A stretch of DNA of 35,934 nt from Nostoc parmelioides FACHB-3921. Lineage in GTDB: Bacteria; Cyanobacteriota; Cyanobacteriia; Cyanobacteriales; Nostocaceae. The stretch is from contig NZ_JACJQL010000060.1 in NCBI RefSeq assembly GCF_014696625.1, forward strand, positions 1-35,934, read 5' to 3'. The notes under the pieces are model-generated. The model did no database searches and was not told where the DNA came from. It worked only from the letters and a program-made list of their open reading frames with translations. A program made the translations under genes and the position numbers. This document shows positions 15,696 to 26,400 of the stretch, one piece after another. Every line of letters starts with the position of its first letter. The stretch's first letter is position 1.

Positions 15696-18600
15696 TGAAA
15701 GTGGAAAGTAGCATCATCGACATTTATGAACTTTCTCCCATGCAAGCTGGGATGTTATTTCACACCTTATATGCTCCCAATTCGGGCGTATATTTTGAGC
15801 AGCGTAGTTGTGTGATTCGCGGTAATTTAAATAAAGCCGCTTTTCGTCAAGCTTGGCAGCGTGTAGTTGAGCGTCATTCAGTGCTGCGAACTGCTTTTCA
15901 CTATTCAGAGTTAGAAAAACCATTGCAAGTGGTGTATGACAATGTAGAATTACCTTGGCAAGAATTAGATTGGTGTGGTTTAGAGGCTGCTAAACAAAAA
16001 GCTAAATTAACTGAGTTTTTAGAGTGCGACTGTAATTCTGGTTTCGATATACAGCAACCTCCCCTGATGCGTTGTGCTGTAATTCGTTTAGAAGCCAATA
16101 AATACCAATTTATCTGGAGTCACCATCATTTACTCATGGATGGTTGGTGTAACGGTATTTTATTAATAGAAGTTTTCACACTATATAAAGCATTTTGTCA
16201 AAGTGAGGATGTAACTCTACCATCACCCATCCCCTACGGTAATTATATTCTCTGGTTACAGCAACAAAACCCAGAGCAAGCGGAAAGCTATTGGCGCAAG
16301 CAACTTCAAGATTTTTCCACACCAACAGTTTTGGGGAATAGAATAAATAACCAATCCTCAATTTTCAGTCAACAGTCAAAAGTCAACAGTCAACAAACTG
16401 AAACATTACAAAACTTTGTCCGTCAGCATCATCTCACGCTCAATACTTTAGTACAAGGAGCTTGGGCGTTATTGTTAAGCCGTTATAGTGGTGAGAATGA
16501 TGTTGTATTTGGTACTACTGTTTCCGGTCGTCCTCCACAATTACCACAGGTAGAAAAGATAGTTGGTTTATTTATCAATACTTTACCTGTGCGCGTCGAT
16601 GTAGATGGAGAGATGCAAATAATACCTTGGCTGCAACAATTGCAAGCTCAACAGGTAGAAAGAGAACAATATAGTTATAGTTCCTTGGTAGATATTCAAG
16701 GCTGGAGTTCAGTTCCGCGTGGAATATCTTTATTTGAGAGTTTGCTGGTATTTGAAAATTATCCAGTGTCGATAGAATCGGTAATCAAAAATTTTGATCA
16801 GACTCTCCAAATTGAAGATACCCAAGGATTTGAAAAAACAAATTATCCTCTGATATTAACAGTAATTCCTGGGCAGAAGTTGTTATTTAAAGTTAGTTAT
16901 GATGTCTCTTGTTTTGATGCAGCAACGATTTCGCGCCTTTTAGGACATTTAGAAACTTTGCTGATGTCAATGGTGCATGAGCCTGAGCAAAGGCTTTCAC
17001 AACTATCAATGTTAACGCCCCAGGAACGGCAATTAATATTAAAAGATTGGAATCAAACTACACAAGCATATCCAAATCAGTGCATTCATCAGTTATTTGA
17101 GGCGCAGGTGGAAAGAACACCTGATGCAGTTGCGTTGGTTTTTGGTGAGGAATGTTTGACTTATAGAGAACTGAATAATAAGGCTAATCAACTGGCTCAT
17201 TATTTGCAGCAGTTGGGGGTAAAACCGGAAACTACTGTGGGAATTTGTTTGGAACGTTCCCCGGAAATGTTAATTGGGATTTTGGGGGTGCTTAAGGCGG
17301 GTGGGGTTTATTTACCTTTAGATCCAACTTACCCTGATGAGCGGGTGAAGTGGATTTTGGGGGATGCTCAGGTGGGGGTTCTTTTAGTTCACGCAGAGAC
17401 GCAGAGACGCAGAGAGGAGTTTGGGAGGGTTGTTTGTTGGGAGGGAGATAGGCAAGCGATCGCTCTACAATCTATTGAGAATCCCATCAGTGATGTTACA
17501 GCAGAAAATTTGGCTTATGTAATTTATACCTCTGGTTCTACGGGTAAACCGAAGGGGGTAATGATTGAACAGCGATCGCTCACTAATCTAATCACAGCTT
17601 TGCAGCAGCAGTTAAAAATCTGTTCTACAGACCGTTGGTTAGCAATTACAACTATTGCTTTTGATATTGCGGCTTTAGAGTTCTTTTTGCCTTTAATTGT
17701 CGGTGCGCGAGTTATTTTAACACCACAAACTGCTTTGGTTGACCCCTCGCAGATAGCAGACATCATCGAACAGCAGCAAATCACGGTGATGCAAGCTACC
17801 CCGGCTACTTGGCGTTTACTTATCGCTCATGGTTGGGAAGGTAAAGCAGATTTAAAAATTCTCTGCGGTGGCGAAGCTTTGGATAAGTCACTGGCGCAGC
17901 AGTTGTTATCATCAGGTCAAGAAGTCTGGAATCTTTACGGGCCGACGGAAACAACTATTTGGTCAGCAGCACAAAAACTCATTCCAGATGAACCCGTTAC
18001 CATCGGTCATCCCATCGCCAACACCCAATTTTACATCCTTGACCAGCATTTACAACCCGTTCCCATCGGCGTACCAGGAGAACTCTACATTGGTGGTGCG
18101 GGAGTCGCCAGAGGTTACTTAAATCGCCCTGAATTAACCGCAGAAAAATTTCTCCTCAAAACTCCCCTTTGCGCCTTTGCGCCTTTGCGTGAGAAAACCC
18201 TCTACAAAACAGGCGATCGCGCTCGTTACCTCCCAGATGGTACAATAGAATACTTAGGTAGATTAGACAACCAAGTAAAAATTCGGGGATTCAGAATTGA
18301 ATTAGGTGAGATAGAAGCGGTACTCAGCCGACATTCAGAGGTACAAGCGGCTATTGTAGTTGTGACAGAAGATACCATTAATGATAAACGCTTAGTTGCT
18401 TATATTGTCTCAGAAAATCCAGAAATAACGGATTTGCGGCAATTTTTGGCAAAACATCTGCCAGATTACATGATTCCTTCTCAATTTATCACCTTAGATG
18501 CACTACCGCTAACTCCTAACGGTAAAGTTGACCGTCAAGCATTACCAAAACCACAATTCAAAACATCATCACAGACAATTGCACCACGCACACCCACAGA

Positions 18601-21600
18601 GGAATTATTGCTGAATATTTGGCAAAATATATTGAATTTAAATTCAGTGGGAATTACAGATAATTTCTTTGCTTTGGGTGGTCATTCTTTATTAGTTATT
18701 CGTCTGGTTTCCCAAATTCAGCAGGTGTTTGGGGTAGATATTTCTTTACGACAAATATTTGAAAATCCTACCATTGCTGAATTAGCAACCTTAATTGATT
18801 CTTCTCGATTAAATAAATCTCCGTCTTACTCAATTCCTGTGAGGGAAAGTACAGATAAAATATTGCTTTCCTTCGCTCAACAACGTTTGTGGATGTTAGC
18901 GCAAATCGAACCAGAAAACCCATCCTACAACATAGCTGCTGCTTTACGACTTACTGGTGATGTGAATGTTGATGTCTTAACACAAAGTTTGCAAGAAATT
19001 ATCCACCGTCATGAAATTTTGCGTACCAGTTTTGTCAATGTCGATGGTCAAGGAATAGCTATCATTGCAACAGAAATCAATTTCCATATCCCAGTTGTAG
19101 ATTTAAGTTTTCTTCCCCCATCTCCACAGCAAAAACTTATCCAAGAACTTGCACAAGAGGAAAGTCAGCAACCTTTTAATTTAGAAATCAGTCCACTTTT
19201 ACGAGCCAAATTATTATATTTAAATACTCAGGAATACATCCTATTATTGACCATGCACCACATTATTACCGATGGTTGGTCAATTAATGTATTCGCTCAG
19301 GAAATGGCGAGTATATATCAAGCCTTTTCTCAAGGACAACCTTCTCCTCTACAACCATTAAAAATTCAGTATGCTGATTTCGCTGTTTGGCAAAGGTCGC
19401 AAAATGATAAATTTAACTATCAATTGGAATATTGGAAACAACAATTAGAGTCAGCACCAGAACTACTAGAATTACCTACAGATTATCCGCGTCCAGCTAT
19501 TCAAACATTTCGAGGTCAGCGTCATAGTTTTACAATATCTGAAGAATTAACAGAGAAAATTAAACAACTCGGACAGGAAACGCACACTACATTATTTATG
19601 GTAATGTTTTCGGCGTTAAGTATCTTGTTGCATCGCTATAGTCAACAAGAAAAAATCGTCATTGGTAGTCCTGTGGCGAATCGTCATTATTCTGGGACAG
19701 AGGGATTAATTGGCTTTTTTGTGAATACCTTCGCGCTGTTAATTTCCCTAGAAGATAATCCCACAGTGGCGGAATTATTACCACGGGTGCGAGAAATGGT
19801 GTTATCTGCATATAGCCATCAAGATATACCATTTGAACAGGTAGTGGAAGAGTTAAAATTAGTGCGCTCTTTGAGTCATTCACCCTTATTTCAAGTTATA
19901 CTGGCAGTAGAAAATGCACCTACCCAGTCAATAGAAATTCCTGGTTTGCGTTGGAGTACCCTAGAAATTGATGGCGGTACGGCAAAATTTGACCTCACCT
20001 TAATGATTGCGGAAACAGACGCAGGTTTACAAGGTAAATGGGAATATAACTGTGATTTGTTTACTGAAACAACGATTCACCGTTTTACAGAACATTTCCA
20101 GAATATTTTGTTGGGAATGACTTCTGAACCTAGTCAAAAAATTTCTGATTTACCTTTAATGAGTGGGGGAGAACTTCAGCAAATCATCAATTTTGGTACT
20201 TCGCCAACCAATCCTATAACTCATTGCATACAAGAATTATTTGAGCAGCAAGTTGCAAAATTTGGTGATGAAATTGCAGTGATTTGTCACCATCAAAAAA
20301 TTACTTACTCAGAACTCAACACCAAAGCTAATCAACTTGCATATCATCTTAAATCTTTAGGAGTTCAGCCAGAAATAGCTGTAGGAATTTGTTCTCACCG
20401 TTCCCTAGATTTTATCATTGGTATTTTAGCAATCCTCAAAGCTGGGGGTTTTTACGTTCCTTTAGATCCAACTTATCCCCAGGAACGTCTAGCATTTTTA
20501 ATTGAAGATGCTCAAATACAGGTAATACTCACCCAACAGCAGTACATCCCCCAATTACCCGATTTACCTATCTTCTGTTTTGATACAGACACCGCAAACC
20601 TAACACAGCACCCCACAACCAACCCAGTCAACCACACCACACCCGAAAATCTCGCCTACGTCATGTACACCTCCGGTTCTACAGGAGTTCCCAAGGGTGT
20701 ATGTATACCCCATCGTGGTGTAGTGAGACTCGTCAAAGATTGCAATTATATAAATTTAAGTGCAGATGAAACCTTACTTCAAGCCGCACCAATAGCTTTT
20801 GATGCTTCTACATTTGAAATTTGGGGAGCATTATTAAATGGTAGTCGCTTAGTAATTTTATCTAGTCAACAACCCACATTATCAGAAATCGGACAGGCTA
20901 TTACACAACATCAAATTACTACTCTGTGGTTAACAGCCGGCTTATTTCATCTGATGGTAGATGAACATCTTGAAAGTTTGAAATCAGTCAAACAATTAAT
21001 CGCTGGTGGTGATGTTTTATCTGCGGTTCATATTAACAAATTGGTGCAAACATATCCTGAATGTCGTGTAATTAACGGTTACGGCCCTACAGAAAATACT
21101 ACCTTTACCTGTTGTTATAGTGTGACCGATATCTGTGAGAGTAACACTGTTCCTATCGGTCGTCCTATCAATAATACTCAAGTTTATATTCTCGATAATC
21201 ACCTCAACCCCGTACCCGTAGGCGTTCCCGGTGAGTTATATGTTGCTGGTGACGGACTAGCGCGGGGTTACTTAAATCAACCAACTTTAACCGCCGAAAG
21301 GTTCATTAATTGGGGACTGGGGACTGGGGACTGGGGACTGGGAATTACCATACTCAGCACTCTTTATAAAACAGGCGATCGCGCTCGTTACCTTGCAGAT
21401 GGTAGAATTGAATACTTAGGAAGATTAGACAATCAAGTAAAAATTCGGGGATTTCGCATTGAATTGGGTGAGATTGAAGCTGTATTAAATCAGCATCCAG
21501 GAGTACGGGAATGTGTGGTTATTGCTCGTGAAAAACAACTTATAGCCTACTTTATCCCTTTAGATACTACACCAGATAATCTCAGAGAATTTTTACAACA

Positions 21601-23428
21601 ACGTCTTCCTGATTATTTAATTCCTCACTTTTTTGTTGCTTTAGAAACTCTACCTCTGACAGTTAACGGTAAGGTAGATAGACATAAATTACCAGCACCA
21701 GAAATTACAACTTTTCCAGATGGAACTGTACCACGTTCTGATATAGAAGCTAAGTTAGTAGAAATTTGGTCATCGGTTTTGAATTTGTCCCAAGTGAGTA
21801 TTTATGATAATTTCTTTGCGCTTGGTGGGGATTCAATTCTGGCAATTCAGGTGATAGCTAAGGCTAATCAAGTAGGATTACAATTAACGCCTAAGCAGCT
21901 TTTTCAATATCAAACTATTGCTGAAGTTGCAGGAGTTGTTACTGTTGATAAATCTTCTTTACTACCGCAGGGTATGGTTACTGGTCCTGTGCGGTTGACT
22001 CCGATTCAATGTTGGTTTTTTGAGCAGGATTTGGTGAATCAGCATCATTTTAATCAGGTGGTGTTTTTAGAGTCTGGGGAGAAGTTACAACAGGAAGTTT
22101 TGGGTGTAGTTATTAATAAGTTATTGCTGCATCATGATATGTTGCGGTGTAAATTTGGAGGGAAAAATTTACTCACGCAAAGGCGCAAAGACGCAAAGGA
22201 AGAGATAGGAGGAGAAGTTGTTGAACTGGGTGGGGATGTTCCTCTGGTTTTTTGTGATTTGTCGGGTTTGTCTGGTAGTGAGCAGGAAATCAAGATTAAA
22301 GAATTTGCTGGTGAAATACAGGCTAGTTTAAATATTAGTGATGCTCCTTTATTGAGAGTAGTTAATTTTGATTTAGGGGAGGTGTCTAGGTTATTAATTG
22401 TTATTCATCATTTGGTTGTTGATGGGGTTTCTTGGCGGATTTTGTTGGCGGATTTTCAAACGGCTTATCAACAAGCTTTGGCGAAACAGACAATTAGTTT
22501 ACCTGCTAAGACTACTTCTTTTTTAACTTGGGCGGAAAAGTTATATGATTATTCTCTGTTGGAAGGTTTAAAACAGGAATTAACATATTGGTTATCAAGT
22601 AAATACGCAGGAGTTAGACCATTACCAATTGATTATCCTGATGGTGGTAATCAGGTGGTTGATGTTGAGACTGTGACTATAAAACTTTCCGTGGAAGATA
22701 CTCAAGCTTTACTTACAGAAGTTTCTCCGGTCTACAATACACAAATTAATGATGTATTGTTAACGGCTTTAACTGCTACTATCTCAACCTGGATAGATAA
22801 TCCTTTGGTGTTGCTTGATTTAGAAGGTTATGGACGTAATTTCCCAGGAGAAGATATAGATATATCTCGCACTGTGGGATGGTTTACAGCAATTTATCCC
22901 TGTTTGTTATCAAAAGAAAGTGATGATTGGGGGGAAATGCTTAAAGGTATTAAAGAACAATTGCGAACAGTACCCAATCAAGGATTTGGTTATGGAATAC
23001 TCCGTTACCTTGATGACGGTGAAGCGAGTCAAAGGTTGCAGGATTTACCTCAAGCAGAAATTAGCTTTAATTATTTAGGACAATTAGATTTAGGTTTGGA
23101 ACATGGAAAATTGAAATGGCTACCCTTACCTGGAATTACAACCCAAGATAAACAACAAACTCGACGCTATGCTATAGAAATTATTGGGTTTGTCCGTGAT
23201 GGTAAATTCCAATTTGATTGGATATATAGTCAACAGCAGTATCAACAGGAAACTATTTCACAATTAGCAAATAATTTTCAGCAAGGATTACAAGCAATTA
23301 TCAATCACTGTCATTTACCTAATGTGGGAGGTTACACACCTTCTGATTTTGAGTTAGTAAATTTAAATCAAGAAACCTTAGATTTGGTAATGGGGATGAT
23401 TAGTTTTGCATCGGAGGGTTTGCAATGA
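15695..23428 (+). CDS. NRPS2: C-A-PCP-C-A-PCP-E, predicted Gly then D-Val
   Basis: A 2577-residue bimodular synthetase starting at GTG 15695 in a 1-base overlap with the NRPS1 stop (TAGTG), which implies coupled translation. The first C domain has SPMQAGMLFH and HHHLLMDG (143-150), the form of D-L type domains that take an epimerised donor. A domain 2 has YVIYTSGSTG at 608 and code D-I-L-Q-L-G-L-I-W-K, a code known for Gly in cyanobacterial NRPSs. PCP Ser is S998 in GGHSL. The second C domain has HHIITDG (1188-1194). A domain 3 (YVMYTSGSTG at 1655) has code D-A-F-W-I-G-G-T-F-K, the classical Val code. PCP Ser is S2047 in GGDSI. The epimerase has HHLVVDG (2238-2244). Repeat arrays interrupt the first C, both A and the E domain, always in frame. 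Confidence 0.93.
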   Translation: MKVESSIIDIYELSPMQAGMLFHTLYAPNSGVYFEQRSCVIRGNLNKAAFRQAWQRVVERHSVLRTAFHYSELEKPLQVVYDNVELPWQELDWCGLEAAKQKAKLTEFLECDCNSGFDIQQPPLMRCAVIRLEANKYQFIWSHHHLLMDGWCNGILLIEVFTLYKAFCQSEDVTLPSPIPYGNYILWLQQQNPEQAESYWRKQLQDFSTPTVLGNRINNQSSIFSQQSKVNSQQTETLQNFVRQHHLTLNTLVQGAWALLLSRYSGENDVVFGTTVSGRPPQLPQVEKIVGLFINTLPVRVDVDGEMQIIPWLQQLQAQQVEREQYSYSSLVDIQGWSSVPRGISLFESLLVFENYPVSIESVIKNFDQTLQIEDTQGFEKTNYPLILTVIPGQKLLFKVSYDVSCFDAATISRLLGHLETLLMSMVHEPEQRLSQLSMLTPQERQLILKDWNQTTQAYPNQCIHQLFEAQVERTPDAVALVFGEECLTYRELNNKANQLAHYLQQLGVKPETTVGICLERSPEMLIGILGVLKAGGVYLPLDPTYPDERVKWILGDAQVGVLLVHAETQRRREEFGRVVCWEGDRQAIALQSIENPISDVTAENLAYVIYTSGSTGKPKGVMIEQRSLTNLITALQQQLKICSTDRWLAITTIAFDIAALEFFLPLIVGARVILTPQTALVDPSQIADIIEQQQITVMQATPATWRLLIAHGWEGKADLKILCGGEALDKSLAQQLLSSGQEVWNLYGPTETTIWSAAQKLIPDEPVTIGHPIANTQFYILDQHLQPVPIGVPGELYIGGAGVARGYLNRPELTAEKFLLKTPLCAFAPLREKTLYKTGDRARYLPDGTIEYLGRLDNQVKIRGFRIELGEIEAVLSRHSEVQAAIVVVTEDTINDKRLVAYIVSENPEITDLRQFLAKHLPDYMIPSQFITLDALPLTPNGKVDRQALPKPQFKTSSQTIAPRTPTEELLLNIWQNILNLNSVGITDNFFALGGHSLLVIRLVSQIQQVFGVDISLRQIFENPTIAELATLIDSSRLNKSPSYSIPVRESTDKILLSFAQQRLWMLAQIEPENPSYNIAAALRLTGDVNVDVLTQSLQEIIHRHEILRTSFVNVDGQGIAIIATEINFHIPVVDLSFLPPSPQQKLIQELAQEESQQPFNLEISPLLRAKLLYLNTQEYILLLTMHHIITDGWSINVFAQEMASIYQAFSQGQPSPLQPLKIQYADFAVWQRSQNDKFNYQLEYWKQQLESAPELLELPTDYPRPAIQTFRGQRHSFTISEELTEKIKQLGQETHTTLFMVMFSALSILLHRYSQQEKIVIGSPVANRHYSGTEGLIGFFVNTFALLISLEDNPTVAELLPRVREMVLSAYSHQDIPFEQVVEELKLVRSLSHSPLFQVILAVENAPTQSIEIPGLRWSTLEIDGGTAKFDLTLMIAETDAGLQGKWEYNCDLFTETTIHRFTEHFQNILLGMTSEPSQKISDLPLMSGGELQQIINFGTSPTNPITHCIQELFEQQVAKFGDEIAVICHHQKITYSELNTKANQLAYHLKSLGVQPEIAVGICSHRSLDFIIGILAILKAGGFYVPLDPTYPQERLAFLIEDAQIQVILTQQQYIPQLPDLPIFCFDTDTANLTQHPTTNPVNHTTPENLAYVMYTSGSTGVPKGVCIPHRGVVRLVKDCNYINLSADETLLQAAPIAFDASTFEIWGALLNGSRLVILSSQQPTLSEIGQAITQHQITTLWLTAGLFHLMVDEHLESLKSVKQLIAGGDVLSAVHINKLVQTYPECRVINGYGPTENTTFTCCYSVTDICESNTVPIGRPINNTQVYILDNHLNPVPVGVPGELYVAGDGLARGYLNQPTLTAERFINWGLGTGDWGLGITILSTLYKTGDRARYLADGRIEYLGRLDNQVKIRGFRIELGEIEAVLNQHPGVRECVVIAREKQLIAYFIPLDTTPDNLREFLQQRLPDYLIPHFFVALETLPLTVNGKVDRHKLPAPEITTFPDGTVPRSDIEAKLVEIWSSVLNLSQVSIYDNFFALGGDSILAIQVIAKANQVGLQLTPKQLFQYQTIAEVAGVVTVDKSSLLPQGMVTGPVRLTPIQCWFFEQDLVNQHHFNQVVFLESGEKLQQEVLGVVINKLLLHHDMLRCKFGGKNLLTQRRKDAKEEIGGEVVELGGDVPLVFCDLSGLSGSEQEIKIKEFAGEIQASLNISDAPLLRVVNFDLGEVSRLLIVIHHLVVDGVSWRILLADFQTAYQQALAKQTISLPAKTTSFLTWAEKLYDYSLLEGLKQELTYWLSSKYAGVRPLPIDYPDGGNQVVDVETVTIKLSVEDTQALLTEVSPVYNTQINDVLLTALTATISTWIDNPLVLLDLEGYGRNFPGEDIDISRTVGWFTAIYPCLLSKESDDWGEMLKGIKEQLRTVPNQGFGYGILRYLDDGEASQRLQDLPQAEISFNYLGQLDLGLEHGKLKWLPLPGITTQDKQQTRRYAIEIIGFVRDGKFQFDWIYSQQQYQQETISQLANNFQQGLQAIINHCHLPNVGGYTPSDFELVNLNQETLDLVMGMISFASEGLQ
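16367..16394. repeat. Four AGTCAAC/AGTCAAA heptamers in the first C domain of NRPS2
   Basis: Four tandem heptamers, the second with A for C at the last base. They encode SQQSKVNSQQ in a loop between the two lobes of the C domain. NRPS3 has no such array in the matching region. Confidence 0.85.
17388..17414. repeat. Triple ACGCAGAG octamer element in A domain 2
   Basis: TTC followed by three perfect ACGCAGAG octamers (24 bp). It encodes HAETQRRRE, N-terminal to core motif A3. The same element with the same flanking codons lies at the same site in A domain 5 (33129-33155). Confidence 0.85.
18167..18193. repeat. Triple octamer element, opposite orientation, at the A7-A8 loop of A domain 2
   Basis: CTTTGCGC, CTTTGCGC, CTTTGCGT, then GAG: the reverse complement of CTC plus three RCGCAAAG octamers. 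It encodes LCAFAPLRE between AEKFLLK and YKTGDR. Confidence 0.85.
21312..21342. repeat. Four GGGGACT heptamers (STRR, CCCCAGT family) at the A7-A8 loop of A domain 3
   Basis: Four perfect GGGGACT heptamers plus GGG. They encode WGLGTGDWGLG between AERFIN and LYKTGDR. Confidence 0.88.
22172..22198. repeat. Triple octamer element in the epimerase of NRPS2
   Basis: CTC plus ACGCAAAG, GCGCAAAG, ACGCAAAG. It encodes LTQRRKDAK early in the E domain, after LLHHDMLRCKFGG. The epimerase of NRPS1 lacks it at the matching place. Confidence 0.85.
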
Positions 23429-26400
23429 ATACAACTCTAAATCAAAAAATGATTGAGGATATTTATCCCCTCTCACCTTTGCAGCAGGGTATGTTATTTC
23501 ATAGTCTGTACGCGCCTAACTCTGGTGCTTATGTGGTACAGGTAAATTATGAGTTACATGGTAATTTAAATATTCCCGCTTTTGAAGCCGCTTGGCAAGA
23601 TTTAATCAATCGTCATCCTGTTTTACGCACAGCTTTTGTCTGGGATAATTTAGAAAAGCCTCTACAAGTAGTTGGGAAGCAAGTAAAATGTCAGATTAAT
23701 CATCTTAATTGGATTGATTTTTCAGTTCATCAACAACAGGAAGCTTTAAAAGTTCTGCTACAAAGACAGCGCGAACAGGGGTTTAATTTATCCCAAGCAC
23801 CTCTGATGCAAATGACACTCATTCAGTTAAAATCTGAAGTTTATCAATTTGTTTGGAGTTATCACCATTTATTATTAGATGGTTGGTCTGTTCAGGTACT
23901 TTTAAAAGAATTTATTGTTATTTATCAAGCATATAGTCAACAACAAACACCTGTTTTACTCAACTCACGTCGTTATCGAGATTATATTGGTTGGTTACAG
24001 CAACAAAACTTAGCTGAAGCTGAGACTTTTTGGAAACAGCAATTACAGGGCTTTGTGTCACCAACGCGGTTAAATGTTGGTCAAAATCTAAATATTCGTC
24101 CCGATAATTTACACAGTCATTATCATGAGAAAAAAATTCAGCTTTCAGTCGAATTAACTAGCAAACTACAAACCCTAGCTAAACAACAACAATTAACCAT
24201 CAATACCTTTGTCCAAGGTGCTTGGGCGTTGTTGTTAAGTCGCTATAGCGGTGAGAAAGATGTTTTATTTGCTACCATTAGTGCTGGTCGTCCCAGTGCG
24301 CTGAATGGTGCTGATGCAATGGTGGGATTATTTATTAATACCTTACCATTCCGGGTGTTAGTCTCTCCTGAAGATACACTATATCAATGGCTGCAAAAAC
24401 TACAAAAGCAGCAAGTAGAAATACGGCAATATGAATATAGTTCCTTAGTAGATATTCATCGTTGGAGTGAAGTTTCACCATCCATACCACTATTTGAAAC
24501 CTTGGTGGTATTTGAAAATTATCCCATTGAACCTGCCTTAAAACAGTCTTTAGAATCTTTGGAAATTCGCAATATTCAAGGGACAGAACAGACGAATTAT
24601 CCTCTGACACTGTATGCAGTTTCCGATTCGCAACTGGCTTTGAGAATTTTATATGATAGCGATCGCTTTCACCATACCACCATCACCCAAATCTTAGAAC
24701 AGTTAGAAACCCTGTTGTTAGGAATGACACAGGGAGATTGTACTTTATCCGCACTCCCATTTCTCAGTCCCACCCAAAAACAGCAAATACTCATTGACTG
24801 GAACGCCACCACCCAAGAAATTCCTCAACAATGTGTTCATGAAATCATCAGCCAGCAAGCACAACAAACACCAGACGCGACAGCAGTTGTATTTACAGAT
24901 AAAACCCTAACTTACGCCGAATTAAACGCCAAATCCAACCAAATCGCCCATTATCTACTACAACAGGGAATCAAACCAGAAGCCAGAATTGGAGTTTGTT
25001 TAGAGCGTTCATCGCCATTATTAATCATAGCCCTACTGGGCATCCTCAAAGCTGGTGCAGCCTACGTACCACTAGACCCCACCTTCCCCCCAGAACGTCT
25101 GCGTTTCATGATGGCAGATGCAGAGTTAACATTGTTGCTCACGCAGATATCTTTAAATAGTATTATTACTGAAAAATTATCAACAATTAACCTCGATGAA
25201 TTAGAGGAAGATATTAGCCAGCAGCCAATTTTTGACCCACAAATTAAAGTAACACCAGAACAACTAACTTATTTAATTTATACATCTGGGTCAACAGGAC
25301 AACCAAAAGGGGTGATGATTGAAGGGCGATCACTCGTCAACATTTTAACAGACCTGAAACAGAGATTATCAATTACCCCTAACGACAAACTCCTAGCAGT
25401 CACCACCATCGCCTTTGACATCGCCGCCTTAGAATTATTTTTACCTTTAATTACAGGCGCACAAGTCGTATTACCTCCGCAAACAGCCTTAGTTGACCCT
25501 CGCCAACTTGCAACCTGCATAGAACACCATCAAATTACCATCATGCAAGCCACCCCCGTAACTTGGCGGTTACTTATAGCCAGTGGTTGGGAAGGTAAAC
25601 AGGACTTAAAAATCCTCTGTGGTGGCGAAGCATTAGATAATACCCTAGCCCAACAGCTATTATCTTGTAGTCAAGAAGTCTGGAATCTATACGGACCGAC
25701 AGAAACCACCATTTGGTCAGCAGCACAGAAACTCAGTATAGATGAACCCGTAACCATCGGTCATCCCATTGCCAACACCCAATTTTACATCCTTGACGAG
25801 CATTTACAACCCGTTCCCATCGGCGTACCAGGAGAATTATATATAGGTGGTGCAGGAGTCGCCAGGGGTTACTTAAATCGCCCAGAATTGACAGCAGAAA
25901 GATTTATCAATCAACAGTCAACAGTCACCACTTTATATAAAACAGGCGATCGCGTCCGCTACCTAAGAGATGGTAAACTCGAATACTTAGGGAGACTAGA
26001 TTATCAAGTCAAAATTCGCGGATTTCGCATTGAACTAGGAGAAATAGAAGCGGTACTAGCACAACATCCCGCAATAGCACAAGCAGTAGTCACCCTGCGA
26101 GAAGATGAACCAGGAGAACAGCGTTTAATAGCATATATAGTTCCATGTTCCCCAGAATCAAACTTACCCCACCCCAACCCTCCCCTTATAAAGGGGAGGG
26201 AGATAGATAATTCTCCAGTTTCCCCCTTTTATAAGGGGGGATTAAGGGGGGTAACTCCAGAATTTAACAACGCAATTGAGATAAATTATTTACAGCAATT
26301 TCTAGCAGCAAAATTGCCCAAATACATGATGCCATCGGCATTCATATTATTAGAAAAATTCCCCCTCACACCCAACGGTAAAATAGACCGCAAAGCATTA

